Shown here piece after piece: positions 10,004-19,567 of a stretch of 64,000 bases of DNA. Below the pieces are notes generated by a model. The model ran no database searches. It was given only the letters and a program-made list of their open reading frames with translations, and was not told the DNA's origin. The translations under genes were made by a program, and so were the position numbers. The DNA comes from Tuctoria greenei (Eukaryota; Streptophyta; Magnoliopsida; Poales; Poaceae). Position 1 is the first letter of the stretch. Every line of letters begins with the position of its first letter. The DNA lies in NCBI GenBank assembly GCA_036927565.1, contig JAYESD010000003.1, positions 187,259,499 through 187,323,498 on the forward strand, given 5' to 3'.

Positions 10004-10251
10004 TACAAGGACAAACCGTTACAAATCAGCCTGACCCGACATGTGGCCCTGGCGGTTACTAGTATTGATACACGAGATTAATTGTTGTTAATAACCCTGT
10101 AACGGCTTCGACAGTGCCGTTACAGGTGTTAAGATTGTCCGATTAAGTGTCATTAATATGGAATTAATGATAATTAATCGGGTCTTGAAGTCCGCGGCTG
10201 TCCTTTGGAGATCCGGAGCCGTTACAATGTCTCCCGGGGGTTTGAAGCGGC

Positions 10252-10425
10252 CAGCTCCGACGTATGGATACGTGGCAGCTCCGGAGCTTGCTTGTGGGAA
10301 GCGGGAAGCTCCGGGGTGGCCTGGCACGTGTCAGGTCCGGAGCTTCTCTCGGTCAGGGGTTAAATCTGGAGGTGCCGTTTCGGTACCTAGCCCGGAGCTT
10401 CGCCCTTGTGGGTAGTAGCTCCGGT
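10252..10425. repeat. AGCTCCGG / CCGGAGCT palindrome cluster in Tat#1 U3
   Basis: At least six copies of AGCTCCGG, CCGGAGCT or close forms lie in 175 bases. One is the perfect 12-bp palindrome AGCTCCGGAGCT at 10277-10288. The cluster lies upstream of the TATA box in element orientation. Confidence 0.78.
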
Positions 10426-10583
10426 CTGGCGGTACACGTGGCAACCTAGGGGTTAACCATGTTGGAGAAGCAGGTCCGGTTATGTCTGACAAGTGGGCCC
10501 CCGAGGGTCTTCAATTTGAGTAGATGTCCTTCCCTTGAGATCTTTGCAACCTCAGGGGGTGTATGGTTTTTAGGGTACCGACA

Positions 10584-11530
10584 GACGTGAATTCGGAGAT
10601 TAGGGGTTGAATGCACGTAAGGAAAAGATAATAGAAGGTATACCAGGTGTTTAGAACTCCAATGAACCAAGAAACTTGGAGGTAACACTTGGATCTTGAT
10701 GATCTAGGGTTGGTGATGAACTTGGAGATGAATTGGTGGTGAAGAACGAAACTTGGTGGAGATCTTGATCCTCCTTCGTTTCCTCCTCTTCTTCCTCTTG
10801 CTTGGGATCTTCTCCTCCCTCCTTGATGGTGGCTCCCCACGAACTAGGGTTTGGGTGGGTGGAAAAGTGGCAAATAGATGTCCAACCAAGGGGTGGGGTT
10901 GTTTATATAGACGTGGAGGCTAGGGTTAGATGGATTTCGAGTTTTGGGATGAGTAGAGGCCGGTTTAGAGTCCCACATGGGCTCTAAAAGAGTTGGGCAC
11001 GACGTCCCTAGGCCCACTTGACGTGAAACCCAAGAAACAAGTCGTAAAACAAAAGGTCAATCTCGGAGTCACGAAATATCGGACAAGTCCGGACAGGACC
11101 GGACTAGTCCGAAGTCGTCCAGAGAGAAAATCGGACAAGTCTAGCCAAAAATCGGACAAGTCTGAATTTAAACAGAGAGGAAAACGGACAAGTCCGCTGG
11201 AACACCGGACTAGTCCGGAAAAGTCCAGGGACTTAGCAAATTTTCAAGGATTCATGGAATACCGGACTAGTTCGCACAAAATCGGACAAGTCCGAAGTTG
11301 TCCAGAGGCAAATATCGGACTAATCCGCAGCAAAAACGGACAAGTCCGTTTTTAGACAGAGAGAAATCGGACTAGTCCTCAGCAAAACCGGACTAGTCCG
11401 CACTTTCCTACATTTTTAAGTGCGGTTTTGTTCCAAATCAATTTTAAACTTGTTCCTCTTGTTATGGGTTAATGTTAAACATGTATATGAGTGTATGCAA
11501 GGCATGATGCATGAAAATGAGGGTGTTACA
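10584..11530 (-). repeat. Tekay/Del-type LTR fragment (5' part), host of Tat#1
   Basis: This is an inverted copy of 58819-about 59760, the start of the Tekay#2 LTR. Shared marks include the terminus TGTAACACCC (minus strand from 11530), the palindrome array, a TATA box at 10902-10909, the CDS-free purine-rich leader, and the text around the TTTGTTTTACGACTTG segment. It breaks at 10584 where Tat#1 begins. The outer end is followed by AACAG (11531-11535), the presumed target duplication in Copia#1. The rest of this element is left of the window. Confidence 0.88.
11077..11403. repeat. Palindrome array CGGACTAGTCCG / CGGACAAGTCCG in Tekay LTR
   Basis: Seven perfect CGGACWWGTCCG 12-mers and several one- or two-mismatch copies lie in about 325 bases, separated irregularly by 15-50 bases. 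Spacers repeat a loose GTCCAGAGAGAAAATCGG text. In element orientation the array lies upstream of the TATA box. Confidence 0.9.
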
Positions 11531-12334
11531 AACAGATTGGTCAAGGGATGATTCCTAATGCAAATCTAGTCTAGCATACACGTAGTACATCAAATAAGCA
11601 TGTATCTAGTGAAGGATGCTAGGCTATACGATCAACAATGGAGAAAAACAAGATTTCTAGGGTTTTGAAGAAATTTACCGAAGAAATCGATGGAGGCTCG
11701 AAGTTTTGGGGGTTGGAGGTCGGACTAGTCCGATAGCTTCAATCCCCAAGAGGTCAAGCTTGATCTCCGCCCAAATGTGGACTTTTTCGACGGAGGGAGG
11801 AGAAAATCGCCTTGGGAGCTTGAGCGCAAGAGAGAGGAAAGCGTGAGCAAAAGTGGGGATGAGGAGATTAGGGTTTGGTGGCGGCTAGGGTTATGGACAC
11901 GAAAAATTGGACAAGTCCGGACATGACCGGACTAGTCCGAAGTCATCCAGAGACCTATATCGGACTAGTCCGTGGTCTATCGGACTAGTCCGGCGTAACC
12001 GGCACACTGCGGACTAGTCTGCATGGGCGGACTAGTCTGGGTAACCACGGACTAGTCCGTGGTCACCAGGAAAGAATTGCATAGCCCATTCATATATATT
12101 TGAAGGTTCAATAATAGAGGATAGAGAGGCAAAACAATTCAAGTAATCTTGATGAATTTGAACAGTAAGCATACAACAATCATACAATGATCAAAATTCA
12201 TCAAGATCTAATAATTGACATAGTTTTTCGAGAGACAAATGGAGAAGGATGATTTTCACAATTCAATCAACATTTTTGAAGTAATCATATAGGTATGCAA
12301 CTTTTCAAGCCACACTCCGAGAATCAAGAATATT
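11531..12334 (-). other. Copia#1 non-coding linker downstream of RNase H
   Basis: No gene is seen. It matches 31326-about 32100 of Copia#2 in reverse orientation, including the CATCAAGATTA segments and a cluster of CGGACTAGTCCG palindromes (11722-12062). Confidence 0.75.
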
Positions 12335-14844
12335 TAGCTCATTTCGGAGTTCGCAAAAACGCTTTTCATCAAGTGGCTTGGTGAATATGTCGGCTAATTG
12401 TTTTTGGGTGTTGACATGTGAGATGGTTATGTCTCCTTTCATGGAATGGTCTCTCAAGAAAGATGTCTTATGTCTATGTGTTTAGCCCTGGAGTGCTCAA
12501 CTGGATTGTGGGCTATTTTAATGGCACTCTCATTATCACAAAGGAGAGGAATACGGTTCATATTGTAACCGTAATCCCTTAGAGTTTGTCGCATCCAAAG
12601 GAGTTGTGCACAACAACTCCCGGCTGCAACATACTCCGCTTCGGCTGTGGATAATGCAATGGAATTTTGTTTCTTAGATGACCAAGAAACCAAAGATCTT
12701 CCTAGGAATTGGCATGTGCCAGAGGTGTTTTTTCTATCAACTTTGCACCCGGCATAATCTGCATCGGAGTAACCAATGAGATTGAATTTGGAACCTTTTG
12801 GGTACCAAAGACCAAGGTTGGGTGTATGAACTAAATATCTCAAGATTCTTTTTACGGCTGTAAAGTGACATTCCTTAGGGTTGGCTTGAAATCTTGCACA
12901 CAAACATACACTCAACATAATATCTGGCCTAGATGCACATAAGTAGAGTAAAGATCCAATCATGGAGCGATATACCTTTTGGTCGACGCTTGGTCCATCT
13001 TCATTGAGATCCAAGTGGCCATTCGTAGCCATGGGAGTCTTTATGGGCTTTGCCTTGTCCATGCCAAACTTCTTGAGTATGTCCTGTGTGTACTTGGTTT
13101 GGCTTATGAATGTTCCTTCCCTTTGTTGCTGCACTTGGAATCGCAAGAAGTACTTCAATTCTCCCATCATTGACATTTCAAACCTGTCTGTCATAATTCT
13201 ACTAAATTCTTCACAGAAAGATCGGTTAGTTGACCCAAAAATTATATCATCAACATAGATTTGGCAAATAAAAAGATCATTATCTAGATTCTTAGTGAAT
13301 AATGTATAGTCTACTTTGCCAATTTGAAAACCATTATCAATTAAGAAATCTCTAAGACACTCATACCAAGCTCTATGAGCTTGTTTGAGGCCATAGAGAG
13401 CCTTACGCAGTTTATATACGTGGTCAGGGAACTCTTCGTCTTCAAACCTGGGTGGTTGCTCCACGTACACCTCTTCCTTGATCGGTCCGTTGAGGAAGGC
13501 GCTTTTTACGTCCATTTGATACAGCTTGAAATCATGGTGAGTAGCATATGCAAGTAATATTCTAATTGATTCAAGCCTAGCTACTGGAGCAAAAGTCTCA
13601 TCGAAATCCAAACCTTCGACTTGTGAGTAACCTTTGGCCACAAGTCGCGCCTTGTTTCTTGTCACCACTCCGTGTTCGTCTTGCTTGTTGCGAAAGACCC
13701 ACTTGGTGCCCACTATATTTGCATTGGGTCTTGCCACAAGTTCCCAAACCTCGTTTCTCTTGAAGTTGTTCAACTCTTCTTGCATTGCCACCACCCAGTT
13801 CGGATCCTTCAATGCATCCTCAGTCTTGCGTGGTTCCAAAAACGAGACAAACGAGTAATGCTCACAAAAATTAGCTATATGAGATCTAGTGGTTACTCCC
13901 TTTTGGGTGTCACCGATGATGTTGTCGATTGGGTGATCCCTTTGAATGCATTGGTGTACTCTTGGGTGTGGCACTTGGAGAGTTGTGTGTTGGTGATCAT
14001 TTTCTTCTCCCCCTGAGTGGTTGCCCTCGTTGATTTGTTGATCATCTTCATATTCTTGTGATTGATCTTGTATCAAAGCTCCCCCTTGATTGTTGATCTC
14101 CTCTTGTGGTTCGCTTTCCTCTTGTATTTGTGACGATGACTCTTGTGGTCGAACTTCGCCTAGAGCCATTCTCTTCAATGCTTGATAAGGAGCTTCTTCT
14201 TTACCTAATTCACATTGATCAACTTGCTCCTTTTGGGAGCCATTAGTTTCATCGAACACTATGTCACGTGCCACTTCAACAAGTCCGGAGGCCTTGTTGA
14301 AAACACGATAGGCGTAAGTGTTCGAATCATAACCAAGCAAGAAACCTTCATCGGACTTCAAAGCGAACTTTGAAGTCCTGGGCTTCTTGTTCAAAATATA
14401 ACATGGAGAACCGAAAACTCGAAAATATGAAATGTTTGGTTTGGTACCGGTGAGTAGCTCATAAGGAGTCTTCTTGAGTAGTCGATGAAGGTAGAGTCGA
14501 TTTGCGGCGTGGCAAGCAGTGTTAATTGCTTCCGCCCAAAATCGATCCGAAGTCTTGTATTCATCGAGCATTGTTCTTGCCATCTCTATGAGTGTTCGGT
14601 TCTTCCTTTCGGCAACTCCGTTTTGTTGTGGAGAGTATGGTGCTGAAAATTCGTGCTTGATTCCCTCCTCATCAAGGTACTCCTCCACTTGTATGTTCTT
14701 GAACTCCGTGCTGTTGTCGCTCTGAATACTCTTGATCAATAGTGAGAACTTGTTTTGCGCTTGCTTGAAGAATTTCTTGAGTGTCCCTTGTTTCTGACTT
14801 GTCATGCAAAAAGAACACCCAAGTGAAGCGGGAAAAATCATCAA
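12335..14844 (-). pseudogene. pol: Copia#1 integrase C-terminal half, RT and RNase H
   Basis: An open frame of about 796 residues (14844-12454) starts inside integrase with SDNSTEF and PQQNGVAERKNRT (second D and the E of the triad). The GKRP-like region YELLTGTKPNISYFRVFG follows, then RT (LDFDETFAPVARLES, MDVKSAFLNGPI, catalytic YVDDIIFGS). RNase H comes last (SDADYAGCKVD, STAEAEYVA). A frameshift at about 12455 puts the last 40 residues, to about 12335, in another frame. The catalytic motifs are visible, but expression would need the upstream frame breaks to be absent. Confidence 0.9.
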
Positions 14845-15538
14845 TAATGACTAAACCGTATTTATTACCGCCGATGCTTATGTAAGCAATTGGACCAAAC
14901 AAGTCCATATGAAGTAGTTCGAGCGGTCTTGTCGTAGTCATGATGTTCTTTGCGGGATGATGTGCTCCAACTTGCTTCCCGGCTTGGCACGCGCTACAAG
15001 GCCTGTCTTTTTCAAAAACAACATCTTTCAAACCTTGGATGTGATCGCCCTTGAGGAGTTTTTGAAGGTTCCTCATACCAACATGTGCTAGCCGTCTATG
15101 CCACAGCCAACCCATGTTGGTTTTTGCAATCAAGCATGTGTCGAGTTCGGCTTTATCCTTGTTGAAGTCAACAAGGTAAAGCTTTCCCTTCAACATACCA
15201 TTGAATGCAACGGAACCATCACACCTCCTTGAGACGGTCACACCCTCGTTAGTGAACAAGCAATTATAACCTTTGTCACATAATTGAGATATGGACAACA
15301 GGTTATAATCGAAAGATTCAACATGTAAAACATGAGAAAGAGTGTGTTCAGAGGATATTGCTATTTTACCGGTACCGAGCACCCTTCCTTGACTATTATC
15401 TCCGAAGTAGATGCCTTCGTTTGGGTCCTCGTTTTCTTCATATTCCACAAACATCCTCCTTTCTCCGGTCATGTGATTTGTGCATCCACTGTCTAGCACC
15501 CATTTGGATCACCGGAGGAATAGGCCTGCAGAAACAAA
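14792..15538 (-). pseudogene. Copia#1 protease and integrase N-terminal half
   Basis: The protease active site appears as WVLDSGCTNHMTGE at the start of the frame. The integrase zinc region (HRRLAHVGMRNLQKLL, CSACQAGKQ) and the first catalytic D (MDLFGPI, IIDDFSRFTW) follow. A one-base change near 14792 shifts the frame relative to the RT part, and another near 15505 (one G fewer than Copia#2 in SGG) breaks the link to the upstream segment. Confidence 0.87.
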
Positions 15539-15584
15539 TTATGCCTTGGTTTTAGGTACCCAAGCTTGCTTGAGTCCTTGGAGG

Positions 15585-17945
15585 TTAGTTACAATACATT
15601 TGGGCACCCACACATGGGATATTTGTGTTCCCATGGCGTGGCCCAGCATAATAAGCATAAACTTTACCAAGATTGTTTCTCATTAATACATAAGAGGCAT
15701 CAAAGGTTTTGAACAAAAGTTGCTGTCGTTTATGGATCGGACTAGTCTGGGTGACCAGACTTGTCCGGATGACCGGACTTGTCTGGACCACAACCGGACT
15801 AGTCCGGTGTTCATGAGAGTTCAGGTTCTTAATTCTCGTGTTACCAGGTTGTGAGGGTCCTCCCTTCACAAAGGTAATCCTTCCCTTGTTATTCTTATGA
15901 CTTCCAGCATTTTGCTTTCCATCATAAGAGTAACCAATGCCATACTTGACATTTGGAGGTCTTTGGACCAAGTATGCACTACGTGCATAGTTGATCCTCT
16001 CCTTGTCAAATATTCCACATTGGGTAGGATTTTTATCCTTCGTGGAGGTAGACTTTTCCTTCAACCTGGTGTTGATTTTACCACATTTGCACATATGAAC
16101 AAGATTAGTTGAAGTGGGTTGAGAAGGTAGACTTGAAGAGGAGGAAGATTCACTTAGCTTGAGTGACTCAACTTGCACTTCAAGGATCTTGTTAACCTTG
16201 ATCAGGTTATCAAGTTGATCCTTGATTGCAACGTTTGAGTTGGTTAACTCCAAGCAAGTTTTCTTGCTTGAAGCTAGCTCAAGCTCTAGTGAGCTGTTTT
16301 TCTCCTTTTCAAGAACTAGAAGATTGTCAAGTTCGACATGCTTCTCCTTTCGGGAGATAATCATGTCCTCTTGACGATCAATTAGTCGTTCCTTCTCAAC
16401 AAGTTGGTCAAGTAAAAATTTCATTTTAGCAGCAGTTTTTCTATCTAATCCAATTAACATATCTTCATCATCACTATCTAATTCATCATTGCTTGAGTTG
16501 GAATGCATGGAAGGAGTTTTGATGTTTACCTTGCGTTTACCTTCCTTTGCCATGAGGCAAGTGCCATTTCCCTTCTTTGTACCGAGCGTGGGGAAGAGTG
16601 TGGGTTTCTTGGACGTGCTTTCAATGGCTATGCTAGCCATCTCTTCTTCATCGGATGATGAGGACTCATCATTTGAGTCCCACTCCTTTCCAATGTGTGC
16701 TTGTTCAGCTTGTTTCTTCTTCTTGAAGAATTTCTTCGGTTGAGGCTTGGCTTCTTTATTCTTCTTCTTGTTGTCCTCATACGGGCAATCGACTATAAAG
16801 TGGTTATACTCACCACAATTATAGCACGCCCGCCTCATCTTCGGCTTTGTCCTCTATTTGTACTTGCCTTCACTTGATTTTGTTCCTTGTCCTTTCTTCA
16901 ATATTCTTTTGAACTTTTTCATGAACAAAATCATATCTTCTTCGTCCAGCTCACTGCTTTCATCATCGCTGTCCTCCTCAAGCCGTGCTTCTCTTGCTTC
17001 TTTGGATAGAGGCTTGAGTGTGGACTTTAAGGCAACTCCCTTCTTCTTGGCCGATGTGAGGTCGGCTATTTCTTTGATGTGCTTGGCTTGTTTCTCCATC
17101 ATTTCAAAGTTGATGATTTTGCCAAGCAATTCATCTGGAGTCATCCTCTTGTACCCGGGACTTTCTCTGATCATAGAGCATAGTGTGACATTGCGAGGCA
17201 TAAAGGCTCTAAGGATGAGCTTTACAACCTCGTGGTCATTCCACTTCTTGCTCCCATATGATCGAACCTTGTTTACAAGTGTCTTCAATCGGTTGTACAT
17301 GTCCTGGGGAGACACGTCTTCCTCAATTGCGAACCTTCCTAGTTCGCCTTCGATCATTTCAATTTTCGCCTCCCGCACATGCCGGTCACCTTCATGGGCT
17401 GTTTGTAGCGTGTCCCATATTTCCTTGGCAATCTCCAGTCCGTCCACCTTTGTGAATTCATCTCGACTTAGAGAGGAGATGATTACGGCTGCGGCTTGAG
17501 CATTTCTGTGGATGGCTTGCTCTTGACTTGGGGTGAGCTCTTCGTCATCATCTGGGATGTCTATTCCTGTGCACACAATATGCCATAAACTTGGGTTAAG
17601 GGAAATCAAGTGCATCTTCATATTTTGCCTCCACATGGAGTAATCACTCCCATCGAAGTGTGGGGCTTTTCCAAGAGGAATAGATAGACAATGGCTGTTA
17701 TTTGAATTTAAACGATCATAGTTAAAAGGATATCGGGTGTAGTCGGTGTGACTACTCCCCTTCTTCTTTTCTTCAACTTTAGCTTTCCCTTTGGAAAGTG
17801 CTTTCTTTCTGAGGAGTGCTTTCAGCTCCAGCGTCTCCTCGTCATCATCATCGAAGTCTTGAATTGCTTCGAGATACTTTTCCATCTTTTGGTTCTTGTC
17901 ATTGTTCACTTCTTCCTGGTTGTTGATTTTATGAACTTCCTTCAT
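15585..17945 (-). pseudogene. gag: Copia#1 gag with one in-frame stop
   Basis: The chosen start is the Met at 17945 (MKEVHK), shared with Copia#2 (MKDVHK). The frame is open further up only into the PBS. Visible parts are an acidic helix, a gag core (APHFDGSDYSMWRQNMKMHL, then EIWDTLQTAHEGD and DMYNRLKTLVNKV) and a stop TAG near 16851-16853. The same frame continues with the CCHC zinc knuckle CYNCGEYNHFIVDC, a Lys-rich stretch, a coiled coil and a Ser-rich tail. The tail contains four RTSPV-like peptides (about 15735-15803) encoded by the palindrome CGGACTAGTCCG. The frame ends near 15585 after a frameshift. Confidence 0.88.
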
Positions 17946-17992
17946 GTCCGACATGATCTCTTCGAGTGGTTGCACTCTTTCTTGAAGAACCT

Positions 17993-18005
17993 GCTCTGAT
18001 ACCAA
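17993..18005 (-). other. Copia#1 primer-binding site (initiator Met tRNA type)
   Basis: TTGGTATCAGAGC on the minus strand, one base after the LTR end, matches the usual iMet-tRNA PBS. Confidence 0.9.
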
Positions 18006-18006
18006 T

Positions 18007-19567
18007 TGAGTGTAGGCCTAGAGGGGGGGGGTGAATAGGCCTTTTTGATTTTTCTCGGTTCTTGTAACACTCAACAACAAGGTCAATACCAGAGATATCG
18101 GACTAGTCCGGTAAAGTGCGGACTAGTCCGGTTTTCACGGGCTAAGTTGATCAAGTTCAGTCAATTTGATTGATTCGTAAATGTTTGCAGCGGAAATATA
18201 AACTTAAATGACAGTTTAATAGTTGTATGTCAAATTCTATTACAATTAAGGATCTTGTTCAACAAATTAACTCAAATTGAACAAAGTGAATCAAACCCTA
18301 GATTAAGTTGATCAATTAAGATGAAGAACACAAGAGGACAAGACACAAGATTTATCCCGTGGTTCGGCTACCACGAAGGCAACCTACATCCACGTTGAGG
18401 AGCCCACAAAAGGACCGGGTCTTCTCCAACCCTTCCCTCGTCGGATCGCCACGAAGGCCAATCCTCTTCCACTAATCACAAAGGGTAAATAACCAAGTTG
18501 AAGGGGCGTTCTCATACGTTGAGAGCTCCCTTGATTACAACTTACAAAGCCACCAATAACACACTTGAAAATTACAAATTGAAACGCAAGAGTGTGTTAG
18601 AGAATCAAACCAAGAGCTCAATGATGTGTGCCAAGTGTCTCTCCAATGATCTAGAAGTGATCTTCAATAGATTGATCGATTTTGCACTTAATTTCATGGA
18701 GAGAGGTGGTTTTTGAGTCTCTTGGGAGGTGTGACAGCGCTAGGGTTCGAGAGATTGTAAAAGTGGGACGTGCACCTCTATTTATATGGGGTTTCTAAAA
18801 GTGACCGTTAGGGTTTAGATAGATCGGACTAGTCCGTTGTGGTCACCGGACTAGTCCGGTGTGCTGTGTGTAGCAAACCCTAAGTGTCCAGGAATATCGG
18901 ACTAGTCCGGTTGAAAACGGACTTGTCCGATTTCACTACTGGAAATCTTCGGACTAGTCCGATTGCCATCGGACTTGTCCGGACATATGAAACCCTAAGT
19001 GTTTAGGATGACAAGTCCGCACTTGGAGGACTTGTCCGATTTAGATCAGTGTGTATATCGGACTAGTCCGTGTAGACACCGGACTTATCCGAAGTGGATC
19101 AGAAAGAATATCGGACTAGTCCGGATCACAACGGACTTGTCCGATTTTGTGACTTGTGCATTGTGTTGAGGACTAGTCCGCATTGGGGGGGACTAGTCCG
19201 AAGTGGATCAGAAAGATATCGGACTAGTCCGGTGGAAACCGGACTTGCCGATCTAGTGCAGAATGTGATATCGGACTAGTCCGGCTGTTATCGGACTAGT
19301 CCGGTCCTGTATAACTTTGTGCATTGTGTGTGTGTGCTTGAAAGTAATTTAGCTCTTGGGTGAGTTTCCTTAACACACTCCATACATAATAATCTACTAT
19401 TTTCTTCTCCTTGAGCTCAAATTCACTTTGCTTCTCACTTCCCTTCTTTTTGGCATTTTGCTCATTTTTCATCGTTTGCCTGCATTCATCTCAACAAAAG
19501 GATTAAGATCCCAATTTCTTGTCATAAATCATCCAAAACCCACAAGGGAGTCCTAGATGCACTTTCA
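18007..19567 (-). repeat. Copia#1 5' LTR (1561 bp)
   Basis: On the element strand it starts TGAAAGTGCATCTAGGA and ends CCTCTAGGCCTACACTCA, the same termini as Copia#2. A TATA-like ATATAAATAG lies at about 18777-18786 (minus). Palindromes crowd the U3 at 18825-19304, with two more at 18099-18130 near the inner end. Confidence 0.9.
18825..19304. repeat. Palindrome array in Copia#1 U3
   Basis: More than a dozen CGGACTAGTCCG / CGGACTTGTCCG copies, perfect or nearly so, lie in 480 bases. Many are preceded by ATAT, giving ATATCGGACTAGTCCG. A spacer of the type GGATCAGAAAGAATATCGG recurs. The array begins about 40 bases upstream of the TATA box in element orientation. Confidence 0.92.

Larger units (their letters stand above)
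1..10583 (-). mobile_element. Tat#1: Tat-lineage Ty3/gypsy retrotransposon, 3' LTR outside window
   Basis: A nearly complete element read on the minus strand. The order is 5' LTR (9752-10583), PBS, gag, protease, RT-RNase H-archaeal RNase H-integrase (to 3753), a spacer, and an accessory gene on the opposite strand (1-2528). A second RNase H plus an antisense gene between pol and the 3' LTR is known for the Tat lineage. gag, PR and pol share one frame, broken only by a TGA at 7794-7796 and a TAG at 7296-7298, so this is the youngest large element here. Its outer LTR end (CA at 10583) is followed by GACGT. A related Tekay LTR at 59650-59760 continues without a break at the same place, so Tat#1 sits inside a Tekay LTR. 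The matching target duplication and the 3' LTR lie left of the window. Confidence 0.93.
9752..10583 (-). repeat. Tat#1 5' LTR (832 bp)
   Basis: On the element strand it starts TGTCGGTACCC and ends AGTCGACA next to the PBS. The same start is seen at 40477 in Tat#2. It has a TATA box (9997-10003), followed downstream by a short GT/AC microsatellite (9917-9935). U3 is rich in AGCTCCGG palindromes. Confidence 0.88.
11531..19567 (-). mobile_element. Copia#1: SIRE/Maximus-type Ty1/copia, 3' end outside window
   Basis: Element order on the minus strand is 5' LTR (18007-19567), iMet PBS, gag, PR, integrase, RT and RNase H (to about 12335), then a linker at 11531-12334. There it is interrupted by the Tekay LTR; the accessory ORF and 3' LTR seen in Copia#2 must lie left of the window. 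It is colinear with Copia#2 from PBS to linker. The right LTR end joins Tat#2 pol at 19568; CAAGG (19568-19572) is the likely target duplication, its partner being off-window. Confidence 0.9.

Noticed and set aside
10993..11355. Open frame of 120 residues with RTSP/KSDKS repeats
   Set aside because: It is produced by the palindrome array in a Tekay LTR; no such frame is kept in the other Tekay LTR.
16858..17499. Plus-strand frame of 213 residues, Ser-rich and hydrophobic
   Set aside because: Complement of Copia#1 gag, not present as a frame in Copia#2.
18825..19304. CRISPR-like repeat-spacer array
   Set aside because: Repeats are 12-bp palindromes with very irregular spacing (about 10-60 bases) and no cas genes. 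They lie in plant LTRs.
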